Positions 1 through 9,294 of a DNA stretch of 35,777 nt are shown here, in pieces. Made by a program: the position numbers and the translations under genes. The notes beneath the pieces are model-generated. The model was given only the letters and a program-made list of their open reading frames with translations. It did no database searches and was not told the DNA's origin. The DNA is from Candidatus Heimdallarchaeota archaeon. Lineage in GTDB: Archaea > Asgardarchaeota > Heimdallarchaeia > JABLTI01. The stretch spans positions 1-35,777 of the forward strand of contig JAHLVZ010000019.1 of NCBI GenBank assembly GCA_019058165.1, given 5' to 3'. Within the stretch, counting starts at the first letter, position 1, and each line of letters opens with the position of its first letter.

Positions 1-2
1 GA

Positions 3-683
3 ACCATCGAGCGACCAGAAATAGCCGCTACTATGTATGATTCCGTTGGACGACAAGACCTTGTAGGAGAGTCACAAGAACATCGTGGTGAACAAGCACT
101 TTCCCAAGGGAAAATTGAGGAAGCGAAAGTTGCCTTTGCAGAAGCTGTAAAAGCCTATGATGAATCAAATCAACCTAAAGACGCTTTACGAGTGGAGGAG
201 CGTTTAAAGAAGTTCAATTTATTGGATAAATTCAGAGATTATGCTGCAGATGGGAATGCAGAAGCTGCTGAAGATATGATTGATGATATCTCCGCAAGCT
301 TTCCTGCTATTGCAATTTCCGATTTATATGCTGAGATTGCAGCAGTTCTTGAGAGGAGTGGTCGCCCTTCAGATTCAGTTACATACTATGATAAAGCTGC
401 AGATTCTACAAATAATCCTTTGAAAAGACAAGGATATGTGAATGCCTTGCGAAGAGTTGGCTCACAGATTGCCGCACAACGAGGAAAAGGAGAAACTGTT
501 GCTACTTCGAATTTATCAGAAAATTGTATAGTATGTAAACGTCAAATACGTAAAGGAGATCGAATCGTAGCGTGTCCTCATTGCAGTAAAGTAGCACATT
601 ATTCACACTTTGTAGAATGGGTAAAAGTGCAAGGTACATGTCCAAGTTGTCACGCTAGATTAAAAGTAGATGATTTCAAATAG
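3..683 (+). CDS. TPR-like alpha-helical protein with C-terminal RING-like zinc finger (5' end truncated by window)
   Basis: The frame stays open upstream of the listed ATG to the window edge (TIERPEIAATMYDSVGR...), so the start is outside the window. C-terminus CIVC-x12-CPHC-x4-H-x2-H-x10-CPSC fits a RING/treble-clef finger. The N-terminal part has helical TPR-like repeats. Confidence 0.75.
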   Translation, partial: TIERPEIAATMYDSVGRQDLVGESQEHRGEQALSQGKIEEAKVAFAEAVKAYDESNQPKDALRVEERLKKFNLLDKFRDYAADGNAEAAEDMIDDISASFPAIAISDLYAEIAAVLERSGRPSDSVTYYDKAADSTNNPLKRQGYVNALRRVGSQIAAQRGKGETVATSNLSENCIVCKRQIRKGDRIVACPHCSKVAHYSHFVEWVKVQGTCPSCHARLKVDDFK

Positions 684-742
684 TAAGGAAATATCTTAAA
701 ATACCTCGAACTATTTTCGTTTTACATTATTGCTGTGATGCT

Positions 743-1672
743 ATGGTCAATAAAGCTATTCTGGAATTATGCGATCGAATCCTTGCAGATTATGATTTAG
801 CAACTAAATTAACTGCTGAAGAGATTAATGAGTTAATTGAACGATTTATATTTTTGAAGAAAGGGAAATCAATCTTAAAACGTATTAAAAGTGGATCAGC
901 ATTAGTGGTTGGAGACATTCATGGTGATTTCGATATATTGAAATCTATTATTGATGGTTTCACTAAAAATGATCATATCAATCACTTAATTTTTCTTGGT
1001 GACATAGTAGATCGAGGTTCACAATCAATTGGATGCTTGAATTTACTTTATGCTTTGATAATTAAATGCCCAGATAGAGTTCACATTGTGAGAGGGAACC
1101 ACGAAGCTATCTCAGTAAATTCTAGATATGGATTTTTGACAGACATTAGAAATTTCTGCGAATTATCAGAAACAAAAGAAAACACAACAAATAACTCCTT
1201 GCCTGAATTATATGTCAACTTCAACAGGTCTTTTGGAACCATGCCTTTAGCACTTGTTCATGAGGAGTTCAGATACTTTTTTGTCCACGGCGGGATTCCA
1301 ATCGAACCCATTTCTTTAAAGGAAATCAACGATCTGCCAAAAGCAGATTTACTTCTTAGCAATCCAACCATAAAACAAATGCTTTGGAATGATCCTCGAG
1401 AAGGAGTCGAGACGTATAGTCATAGCATAAGAGGAGATGGAATCTATATTTATGGTCAGGAAGTTCTTGACAATTTCCTGAAAAAAAATAATCTGAAAAT
1501 GATTATAAGAGCACATGAAGTTATTCCGGATGGACATATCTACTTATTCAACAAAAAATTGCTTAGTTTATTTACCTCAGAGGATTTCTATCAGGGTGTT
1601 AGTGGGAAAGTTGCGAAAATAACTGATAAAGGTAAAATCAAGATTTTTCATCCCTCAACAAATTCATATTAG
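743..1672 (+). CDS. PPP-family serine/threonine protein phosphatase (PP1/PP2A-like)
   Basis: Motifs GDIHG, GDIVDRG, RGNHE, HGG, WNDP and IIRAHEVIPDG in PPP order. Confidence 0.9.
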   Translation: MVNKAILELCDRILADYDLATKLTAEEINELIERFIFLKKGKSILKRIKSGSALVVGDIHGDFDILKSIIDGFTKNDHINHLIFLGDIVDRGSQSIGCLNLLYALIIKCPDRVHIVRGNHEAISVNSRYGFLTDIRNFCELSETKENTTNNSLPELYVNFNRSFGTMPLALVHEEFRYFFVHGGIPIEPISLKEINDLPKADLLLSNPTIKQMLWNDPREGVETYSHSIRGDGIYIYGQEVLDNFLKKNNLKMIIRAHEVIPDGHIYLFNKKLLSLFTSEDFYQGVSGKVAKITDKGKIKIFHPSTNSY

Positions 1673-1680
1673 TAACACGA

Positions 1681-1688
1681 TTTTTTTT
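1681..1688 (+). terminator. Poly-T tract after the phosphatase gene, possible archaeal T-rich terminator
   Basis: Run of eight T shortly after the stop at 1672. Confidence 0.4.
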
Positions 1689-1733
1689 AAGAGGAAACTC
1701 TGGGGAACTACTTTCTAGATGCAAATATGAATC

Positions 1734-3647
1734 TCAAATCCAAATAAGTCCAAAACCAATCCATAAGAACACTGATACCGTTGATAAGACGATTATACCT
1801 ACAATATCCAGTATTGACCCTACTCGAAATATCTCTTTCACACTAAAATAGCCCGTTGAATAACTTATCATTGTTGGGGGCGTGCCAAATACTAATGCAT
1901 AATCAATACTTGAACCCATTGCTACAATTAAAGCCAACATCGTAGGGTCGATTTGCAAACTAATAGCAATAGGAATAACTAAGGGAATCAGCATTGCAGC
2001 ACTTGCTGTATTACTAGCAACAGCTGTAACTAGAAGCGAAATCCCACCAACAATTAATGCAATTACAATGAAATGTTTTCCTTCAATAATACCCATTTTA
2101 GAAGCAATCCAGTCACCAATCCCTGTAGCAACTAACGCATCTCCTAAGCTTAAACCCCCACCGAATAAGAATAAAGCATTCCAATTGACATTCTTAACAT
2201 CTTTTACTTCTAACAAATTGAATCCGAAAATTAGCACAACTGCTATTAGAGCTACAATACCAGAACTAATTGCAACAACTCCATTGGTCCAATTTTTCAG
2301 AGGGGTTGCCATTAACCAGAGAACAATGGTGAAGATGAATATTGCTACAGTAACCCACTGCTTCTTGTTCATTTTACCCATTTTCTTTAAATCATCACGA
2401 AAGACGATTTGAGCTTCTGCTAAGCTTTCCTTTGAGATTTTTGGCTTGAAAACTAGGAGTATGTACCCCCAAATAATGAAAAGCATAATTAAAACAAATG
2501 GTAATCCAAATCCTATCCATTTCAAGAAGGAAATTTCTACACCCACATCCGATAAACCTGCTATAGCAATGGGATTTGCTGGGGTTCCAATGACAGAAGC
2601 AATACCTCCAGTGGTTGCTGCATAACCAATTCCTAAAATTAATGCTTTCCGGAAACCAGAGAGGTTTTTCTCTCGACCACCACTTTCAATTTGCGTTACT
2701 AAAGCAATAGCAATGGGAATCATAACAGCAGCACTAGCAGTATTACTCATCCACATGGAGAGAAAGGCTGATACGCTCATTAAAAGTAAAATCAACATAG
2801 ATGGACGAATACTAGCATTACCTATTATGCCAAGAGCTAAACGTCGGTCTATATTGTGCTTCTTAAGTGCTTCAGCAATTATAAAACCACCAAAGAATAA
2901 AGCAATAACTGGATCAAAGAATGGTTGTAAAGCATCTCCCGTTGTAGAAATGCCTGAAATGACTACAATAATCGGTACTAAAAATGCTCCAACGATTGTA
3001 GGAACAATTTCAGAAATCCAAAGACCAGCAATTACAACTAGTAACCCTATAGCTACTCCTGCTTTAAATGGAACTGCCATACTAAAATAAATAACGTCAA
3101 TATTTTTTCCTAATTCTGCACTGCGAATGGTCTCAATTTTCGTGGGACGAACTTTTCGATCCATGTCAACTCCATTAATGTTACTGGAAATGAGATTCAA
3201 TTCTAAATTCTGAATGGAATTGTTTGTATTATCTAATATTCCTACTCTGTATTCAACTTTAGAGTGAGTAGATGACTTGTAAGCTTGATCCACAAAAATA
3301 ATACAGGAATTACCATTACCACTTAGAGATCTAATAATTTCAATATTAGTGGTATCAGCAGTTTCTGCCATGTTTATATCAAAAATAATATCATTATAAG
3401 CACTAAAAGTTAGTCGAACTTGATATTGACCTGCTTCCATATTTGCGGGTCCAAGAAAAGAAACACCAATAGCTACTCCAATGAGAACAAAAGCAATCAC
3501 TGATTTTCTTATAAGCTTCTTTTTTTTCGCTTGTTTTTCTTCGGGAGTCAATTCTTTTTTATCTGAATCTGCTTTTGTTTTTTGTTTATGAGGTTCTTTA
3601 ATATCATTTTCTAAAGATATTTTTCCATTTGCTTTCTCTTTGGACAT
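1734..3647 (-). CDS. DASS/SLC13-type (divalent anion:Na+ symporter) membrane transporter
   Basis: Many TM segments and duplicated SNTASAAVMIPIA / SNTASAAMLIPLVIPIA motifs typical of DASS. Charged Lys-rich N-terminal tail plus an extra N-terminal extracytoplasmic domain. Confidence 0.85.
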   Translation of the reverse strand: MSKEKANGKISLENDIKEPHKQKTKADSDKKELTPEEKQAKKKKLIRKSVIAFVLIGVAIGVSFLGPANMEAGQYQVRLTFSAYNDIIFDINMAETADTTNIEIIRSLSGNGNSCIIFVDQAYKSSTHSKVEYRVGILDNTNNSIQNLELNLISSNINGVDMDRKVRPTKIETIRSAELGKNIDVIYFSMAVPFKAGVAIGLLVVIAGLWISEIVPTIVGAFLVPIIVVISGISTTGDALQPFFDPVIALFFGGFIIAEALKKHNIDRRLALGIIGNASIRPSMLILLLMSVSAFLSMWMSNTASAAVMIPIAIALVTQIESGGREKNLSGFRKALILGIGYAATTGGIASVIGTPANPIAIAGLSDVGVEISFLKWIGFGLPFVLIMLFIIWGYILLVFKPKISKESLAEAQIVFRDDLKKMGKMNKKQWVTVAIFIFTIVLWLMATPLKNWTNGVVAISSGIVALIAVVLIFGFNLLEVKDVKNVNWNALFLFGGGLSLGDALVATGIGDWIASKMGIIEGKHFIVIALIVGGISLLVTAVASNTASAAMLIPLVIPIAISLQIDPTMLALIVAMGSSIDYALVFGTPPTMISYSTGYFSVKEIFRVGSILDIVGIIVLSTVSVFLWIGFGLIWI

Positions 3648-3747
3648 TTACTCATCACTTTCAGTAGTTACGATAAACTATATTCAGATAAGTAATACGG
3701 CAGATGAATGATATTTATGAGTTGTGATTAATTTTGGATGAAACTGT

Positions 3748-4512
3748 TCAAGTTCCCATATAATAAATAATCATCAAAATAAGATAAACTAGCATAGGTA
3801 TACCGGTAGCTATAGCTGTTTCTAACCATGAAAACTCACATGCTGGCTTTGCAATGAAGACAATGTAAATACTTGATGCTGCAAGACCTAAAAAGTGGAT
3901 AATTAAACCAACTATACCAATAAAAGAATGTCTGATGAAACTCATATCATCAAAAATCGCAGAAAAGTCATATGGATTTGGATCTCTCCAAGGTAGTGCA
4001 ATAAGAAATAAAATACCAGTAATGAGTTCCGAAAAAACAATAGGCATCATTCCATAACCCACTGCGGCACGAATTTGTTTTCTGGAAGCTTTACCTCCTA
4101 ATAATCGGGTCATTAATCTGATAACCCATGTTCCTAAAAGCCAAATAATCGTTGGTAAAAGCAAAATAGCTATCCAGCCAATTAGGAATACAACCGGATA
4201 AAATTTCATATCGAGTAATCTTGTGTGCATAACAAATGATAATACTTGTAGAGCCAATCCAAGCGAAATTGCTACAATGAATAAGAAAGCTCCTTTCGAA
4301 TCAGGATTATCTGCAATTTCTTGAGCAATAACTCTTGGCTTCACTATAAGAGACTTAATTCTGAACCAAACTTCTTTGTAGGTAACTGGAGCGAAAATCT
4401 TTTGTTCATATGTAACAGTTAAATCTGCCCCACAAAATGGACAAAGTAAGTATCCTTGAGGAGAGACTTCGTTACATATCGGGCAACGAATAATTACATC
4501 TTCGGTACTCAT
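3748..4512 (-). CDS. Yip1-domain membrane protein with N-terminal zinc ribbon
   Basis: N-terminal CPIC..CPFC zinc ribbon, then several TM helices in a Yip1-like arrangement (..YKEVWFRIKSLIVKPRVIAQEIADNPDSKGAFLF..). Confidence 0.65.
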   Translation of the reverse strand: MSTEDVIIRCPICNEVSPQGYLLCPFCGADLTVTYEQKIFAPVTYKEVWFRIKSLIVKPRVIAQEIADNPDSKGAFLFIVAISLGLALQVLSFVMHTRLLDMKFYPVVFLIGWIAILLLPTIIWLLGTWVIRLMTRLLGGKASRKQIRAAVGYGMMPIVFSELITGILFLIALPWRDPNPYDFSAIFDDMSFIRHSFIGIVGLIIHFLGLAASSIYIVFIAKPACEFSWLETAIATGIPMLVYLILMIIYYMGT

Positions 4513-4660
4513 ATTTTTTACTCCAGAATAACCTTATTGTAGCTAATAAAGAATCTTCAGTTTTAAGCTAAAATAACCTTTCGAAATTATCAAATTTTAT
4601 TTACAAAGAAGGATATCATTTATTAGATTCATAAAACAAGATAATTTGGTGGTTTGATTT

Positions 4661-5272
4661 ATGAAAAAAGTGCTATTAACGGGCTTTGAGCCTTTTGGTA
4701 AAGACAAAATAAATCCTGCTTTAGAGTTAATAAAAAAGATGGCAAAAGAAGAAATCCCAGATGTAGCATTAACAACGAATAAATTACCAGTTGTTTTTGG
4801 TGAAGCAATCACTGAATTAATTTCAGCTATTGAAAAAACAAAACCTGATTTGGTTCTCTCTCTGGGACAAGCTGCTGGAAGAATGGTGGTTTCAATTGAG
4901 AGAATTGGTTTGAATATGAATGATACCGATCATGCGGATAATGCAAGCAACAAACCAAGAGATGAATTAATTGTTGCTAATGGCCCTGCAGCCTATTTCA
5001 CAACTATAAATGTTAGAAAAACTTACCAAGAAATTAAGAAAGTAGGTATCCCTGTAAGAATATCAAATTCAGCTGGAACATATGTTTGTAATAACATAAT
5101 TTATGGAGTTTTACATCATCTAGTCACCAATAATCAAAATCACATCAAATACGGATTCATTCACATACCCTATCTACCATTCCAAGCAGCAGAAAAACCA
5201 AGACCATTTGCATCCCTACCGTTAGAAATTATAGAGAAAGCTGTCCGAATAGCAATTAACGTTAATATTTAA
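4661..5272 (+). CDS. pcp: Pyroglutamyl-peptidase I
   Basis: KKVLLTGFEPFGKDKINPA start, SIERIGLNMND (Glu), SNSAGTYVCNN (Cys), FIHIPYLP (His): complete C15 triad. Confidence 0.92.
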   Translation: MKKVLLTGFEPFGKDKINPALELIKKMAKEEIPDVALTTNKLPVVFGEAITELISAIEKTKPDLVLSLGQAAGRMVVSIERIGLNMNDTDHADNASNKPRDELIVANGPAAYFTTINVRKTYQEIKKVGIPVRISNSAGTYVCNNIIYGVLHHLVTNNQNHIKYGFIHIPYLPFQAAEKPRPFASLPLEIIEKAVRIAINVNI

Positions 5273-5305
5273 TTAACAAAAGAAAAATGGGGGAATATTA
5301 TCTTT

Positions 5306-6019
5306 TTACACGTTCAGTGTTACTAGAACTTGTTCAGCAGAAACTCCTATCACAACATCTCCAGGAACTAATGGAGCAGAATAAATATAGGTGCCATTGT
5401 AAAGATCTGTTGTTGCAGCAGCGTTGACTGTTACTTGAGAGTACCCTTGATAAGTAATCCCAAAAACTGTTTCATAATAGAAATCAATTATAGCGTTAGT
5501 AGCTGTATTTGTGTAAGTAAGAGTATAGTTGACATTATAGCTTAATTGGGTTACAATAGACATGTAGTTGCATTCCATATAAACATCAATATCACCCCTG
5601 AAGGACATGCGTCCATTAGTACTTACTAATTCAACTGGAAGAACAGCGGGTATTAATTCATCAATCTCGAAAACAGCAATATATCCCTTACTCAGCATTT
5701 GTACTTCTGCAAAATCAAGCCAATCTTGTAAGAGGAGACCTGCAGTAGTATTACTATCAATTATAGTAGCAGGTTGAGAGAAATTCGCTAGCATAGATTT
5801 GACATAAGCATTCGTTTCTGTTCTAAAATTATCAAATGTTGATTGGAATTCTTCTATTTCCAGTCCTTCTGTGTATTGGGTTCGGTTTAATTCGTAAACA
5901 ATGTTGATAAAAGATAACATGTAGATTGTCATTATTACGGCGCAAACTAGAAAGATTTGCCCTCTTTTGTTATCTTTCATGAATTGTTTGATTTTGTTGC
6001 GTTTCATTTTTTCACCCAA
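5306..6019 (-). CDS. Pilin-like secreted/membrane protein with class III-like signal peptide
   Basis: N-terminal MKDNKRGQIFLVCAVIMTIYMLSF (KRGQ followed by a hydrophobic helix). Confidence 0.6.
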   Translation of the reverse strand: MGEKMKRNKIKQFMKDNKRGQIFLVCAVIMTIYMLSFINIVYELNRTQYTEGLEIEEFQSTFDNFRTETNAYVKSMLANFSQPATIIDSNTTAGLLLQDWLDFAEVQMLSKGYIAVFEIDELIPAVLPVELVSTNGRMSFRGDIDVYMECNYMSIVTQLSYNVNYTLTYTNTATNAIIDFYYETVFGITYQGYSQVTVNAAATTDLYNGTYIYSAPLVPGDVVIGVSAEQVLVTLNV

Positions 6020-6464
6020 CCAATCGCCATAATTCTAAGTGAATCACTCTGTACTGATTCAAAATTGTATCATATCCAAACAGAAAGTAATCAGCAGCTC
6101 CGACTGATGCATCTGCTGGCGGAATTCTTTCCCAATATAAACTAAAAATATTCGTTCCAGCATCATCTTCAACAGATAATCGCCAGAAGACATTTTCAGG
6201 CAAAGCATTATCAATACTATCAGCAAGTTCTGTTGTCAGTAAATTATAAACCAAAGGTTTCAAAGTTCCTGCGCTATTCAAAGATTCGAGAGTGTTATAC
6301 CCAATTTCGGATAAATTATCTGGATAGGTTTTATCTGTAGAAAATTCAACTTGATAAATAGCAATCATCAATAAAATTAGTACTGATAATGCTATGAAGA
6401 CTTCTATCAGGAATAGTTGTCCTCCCTTTTTGTGTCGAATTTTTAACTTAGATATTGGGGCCAT
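6012..6464 (-). CDS. Pilin-like protein with class III-like signal peptide
   Basis: MAPISKLKIRHKKGGQLFLIEVFIALSVLILLMIAIYQ; KKGGQ plus hydrophobic helix. Internal Met chosen over the longer track ORF (6491). Confidence 0.6.
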   Translation of the reverse strand: MAPISKLKIRHKKGGQLFLIEVFIALSVLILLMIAIYQVEFSTDKTYPDNLSEIGYNTLESLNSAGTLKPLVYNLLTTELADSIDNALPENVFWRLSVEDDAGTNIFSLYWERIPPADASVGAADYFLFGYDTILNQYRVIHLELWRLVG

Positions 6465-7567
6465 ACATATAACACCGCCTTGAATAAGCATTCCCTAATA
6501 ACAACGATTTTTTCAATTTTCACGATTTGCTTATTATCTGGTATCAAATCAGCACCATAAATTGTGCCAAATTTCTCACTTAATTGTGAAGGATAGACAA
6601 ACACTTTTCTCTGGAAACCAGAGACTGAATCTGCAGTTGCTATAGAAACACAAGTACCATTAGTGGGGATTCTTAGATTAAAGGTCTCAGTAGTACTTGG
6701 ACTAGCAATTATTGATGACTCATTGCCAAATTGCTCATTTCCTTCAGTATAAGGATACAAAACAATAGCACTTAAACTGGTTAGTGATCCCACAAAAGAT
6801 GTTTGAATATTTGCCAATCCATTATTTGAAATGTTCTCTTGAACAATTAATTGTAATCCGAAATTAGTTTCGGTTCCGATAACAACCTCTTCATAATCAA
6901 CAGCATAAATCCCGATCTGACTTTGCGCAAAAACAACCAAAGTATAATATCCATCTGGTAAAACAGCGACTCCTGTTGAAAAACTCAAGTCTAAAATACC
7001 AGAAGTATCTGTTTGGGACTTTTGAGTAAAAACAACAGTATTATTTGGTGCTACTACAAAACTCCAAACATTGCAGTCTCCTATTGATGTTGTAATATTG
7101 ATCGTACCAATTGGTTGAGATAAAGTCAATGTTGAGCTAACATCAAATATTGACTCAAGTTTTAATTGAAAACCAATTTTATTTTCTAACGACATATTTT
7201 GTTTCAGGTTTTCATAACTCAGACTAAACAACGCATGAGGATTTATCCGAGAAATCTTATTTGCATCTAAACTTGTAGTGCCAATCTCTCGTAAGCCAAA
7301 GGAGTTAAATTCTGTACTATATTTATACTCCCAATCATTGGGATATCCTGTACTTGAAAAGAATACTTCTGAGACCTGATTCGCTGAGGATTCAAAAGCT
7401 CTGTTATCTAAATTTTGATATTTTGGTTCTAGAAAATTCAGAGATAATACAATTACTTCAGCAAACATAATCATGAAAATAATCATTGCGAGAGCAAAAT
7501 CAACTCCTTGTATCTGCCCTTTCTTGTTTCGCCAAATATTTCTTTTCATTGAGGATCCACCAATCAA
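6443..7567 (-). CDS. Pilin-like protein with class III-like signal peptide and large extracellular domain
   Basis: MKRNIWRNKKGQIQGVDFALAMIIFMIMFAEVIVL: KKGQ plus hydrophobic helix, then a beta-rich Ser/Thr/Asn-rich domain. Confidence 0.6.
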   Translation of the reverse strand: MIGGSSMKRNIWRNKKGQIQGVDFALAMIIFMIMFAEVIVLSLNFLEPKYQNLDNRAFESSANQVSEVFFSSTGYPNDWEYKYSTEFNSFGLREIGTTSLDANKISRINPHALFSLSYENLKQNMSLENKIGFQLKLESIFDVSSTLTLSQPIGTINITTSIGDCNVWSFVVAPNNTVVFTQKSQTDTSGILDLSFSTGVAVLPDGYYTLVVFAQSQIGIYAVDYEEVVIGTETNFGLQLIVQENISNNGLANIQTSFVGSLTSLSAIVLYPYTEGNEQFGNESSIIASPSTTETFNLRIPTNGTCVSIATADSVSGFQRKVFVYPSQLSEKFGTIYGADLIPDNKQIVKIEKIVVIRECLFKAVLYVWPQYLS

Positions 7568-7782
7568 ATGATCAACATAAGCTCAAAAGTGTCATGATTT
7601 ATTTTTGCTATAATTATGTGATTATTCAAGTTCTAAAACCTTTTCGCTTGTGGTATTTAGTTTAGCGAATTGAGGAATATGTATTTTTTCACTTCCTACA
7701 AAAAAACAAGCCATAAACCCATCTAGTATCCACAAACACAGAATTTATTTAGCATAAACATGTAAAGGTAAACACTATTAGA

Positions 7783-7797
7783 ATCCCTATAAGGGAT
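7783..7797. promoter_or_regulatory. Perfect inverted repeat ATCCCT-ATA-AGGGAT in the divergent intergenic region
   Basis: Read directly from sequence. Includes a TATA-like CTATAAGG core and lies about 60-80 nt upstream of the TadC-like start. Confidence 0.35.
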
Positions 7798-7859
7798 AAC
7801 ATGGCAATAATTATTTATTTGTGAAATTTAATATTCACATTAAGCGAGGAAGAAACAAT

Positions 7860-8747
7860 ATGCCTAAGATTCCACAAAAAACTCAAACTACGATTTGGGT
7901 TATCTCCATATCTATAGGAGTAGCAATGGGTGCTATTGCTGCTTTAATTTTTGCAGGAGTATTTAATCTTCATGAGCAAATAACCGCAAGTGACTTCATA
8001 GCATTTGGTATATTACTTACGATTGCTCCTCCATCTGTCGCATTTTTCATTGATAATAATTGGAGAAGTGGTATAGATGCTAACTTGCCAAATCTATTGA
8101 GAGACATTGCTGACGCTCAAAGAACAGGATTATCCCTACCAAGAGCAGTTTCGGAATCATCCAAAAGAAACTATGGTCCATTAACACCTGAATTGCAGAA
8201 AATGGCTGCAAAAATTTCTTGGGGAATTCCCTTCGATCAAGCAATGCGTTCATTTACAGATACTGCTGATACAGAATTGAATAATCGTGCTGCTATTCTT
8301 ATTCTCGAAGCACAAAGATCAGGTGGGGTTATAGAAGATATATTTGATTCAGCACAGAAACATGTTGAAGACATTCTTGCGCTTAGAAAAGAAAGATTAG
8401 GTCAAATGAAACCTTACATTTGGATTATTTATGCAGCGTTCATCATTTTCTTGTTAGTAATTGTTGTGTTGTTTAACACATTCTTTTACCCAATGTCGGA
8501 GATGTATACAGAATTCCAGGGGAATCAATTTACAAATCTGGGACTGAATCCTCAAGTCTTAGAATCGTATAAAATCCTCTTTCTACACATGACTATAGTT
8601 GAAGGATTATTCAGTGGACTTGTAGCAGGAAAAATGGGCGAAGGAAAAGCAAAATCAGGCTTAAAACATTCTTCAATCATGATTTTGATTGGTTGGATAA
8701 CATACAAATTAACCATAGAACTCCAGTTGATAGAGATAAACATGTGA
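7860..8747 (+). CDS. TadC/FlaJ-like type II secretion F-domain membrane protein
   Basis: LLRDIADAQRTGLSLPRAVSESSKRNYGPLTPELQKMAAKISWGIPFDQAMRSFTD.. T2SF domain with flanking TM helices. Start chosen at internal ATG 7860 after a purine-rich stretch; the track ORF begins at 7821. Confidence 0.8.
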   Translation: MPKIPQKTQTTIWVISISIGVAMGAIAALIFAGVFNLHEQITASDFIAFGILLTIAPPSVAFFIDNNWRSGIDANLPNLLRDIADAQRTGLSLPRAVSESSKRNYGPLTPELQKMAAKISWGIPFDQAMRSFTDTADTELNNRAAILILEAQRSGGVIEDIFDSAQKHVEDILALRKERLGQMKPYIWIIYAAFIIFLLVIVVLFNTFFYPMSEMYTEFQGNQFTNLGLNPQVLESYKILFLHMTIVEGLFSGLVAGKMGEGKAKSGLKHSSIMILIGWITYKLTIELQLIEINM

Positions 8748-8754
8748 AAACACG

Positions 8755-9183
8755 GTGGTTGAACACTTGGCAAAAATAGAACAAGAAGTAAAGGAAATGA
8801 AAACAGCGATTACAGAGCTAGAAGGAAAAATTGACAAATTACAATTTTTCCTCGTCCAAATTATGAATAAAGTAAATGAAGGCGGAGAACAAGCTTCAAG
8901 TGGAGCTCCTACAGGTGCTGCACCGGGAGGAGCTATCTCAGTAGATATTACTCCTTTGGAAGAACGCTTAGAACAGCTCTCAAATGTTATGGTTTCTAAA
9001 GCAGACCTAGAACCAATCACTCAAGCACTGAATAACTTACGAGATGAGCGAGTAAAGGAAGCAGAAGATACAATTGATAATGTAACTGTTCTCTTAGAGA
9101 AGGGCTTAGCATTAACAGAATTAACAGCTTCTTTGAAGGAAATAGAAGCTCACCTTCAAGAATTGATTACCCCACCAAAGTAG
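8755..9183 (+). CDS. Coiled-coil protein, probably co-transcribed with the TadC-like gene
   Basis: GTG start 7 nt after the previous stop. Two heptad-rich helices separated by a Gly/Ala/Pro-rich linker. Confidence 0.6.
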   Translation: MVEHLAKIEQEVKEMKTAITELEGKIDKLQFFLVQIMNKVNEGGEQASSGAPTGAAPGGAISVDITPLEERLEQLSNVMVSKADLEPITQALNNLRDERVKEAEDTIDNVTVLLEKGLALTELTASLKEIEAHLQELITPPK

Positions 9184-9294
9184 TCAGTGCAGAATCTAAA
9201 TCATCATTGTTTTTCCTCCTCTATTATCTTCTTTTTTCAATAATTTTTTAATGAAGGAATTCTGTTTTTTCTTATTGAACTCAAAGGACGATGA

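Noticed and set aside
2068-3090. Plus-strand ORFs 2068-2412 and 2713-3090 opposite the DASS transporter
   Set aside because: Antisense shadow ORFs of a membrane protein; composition artefact.
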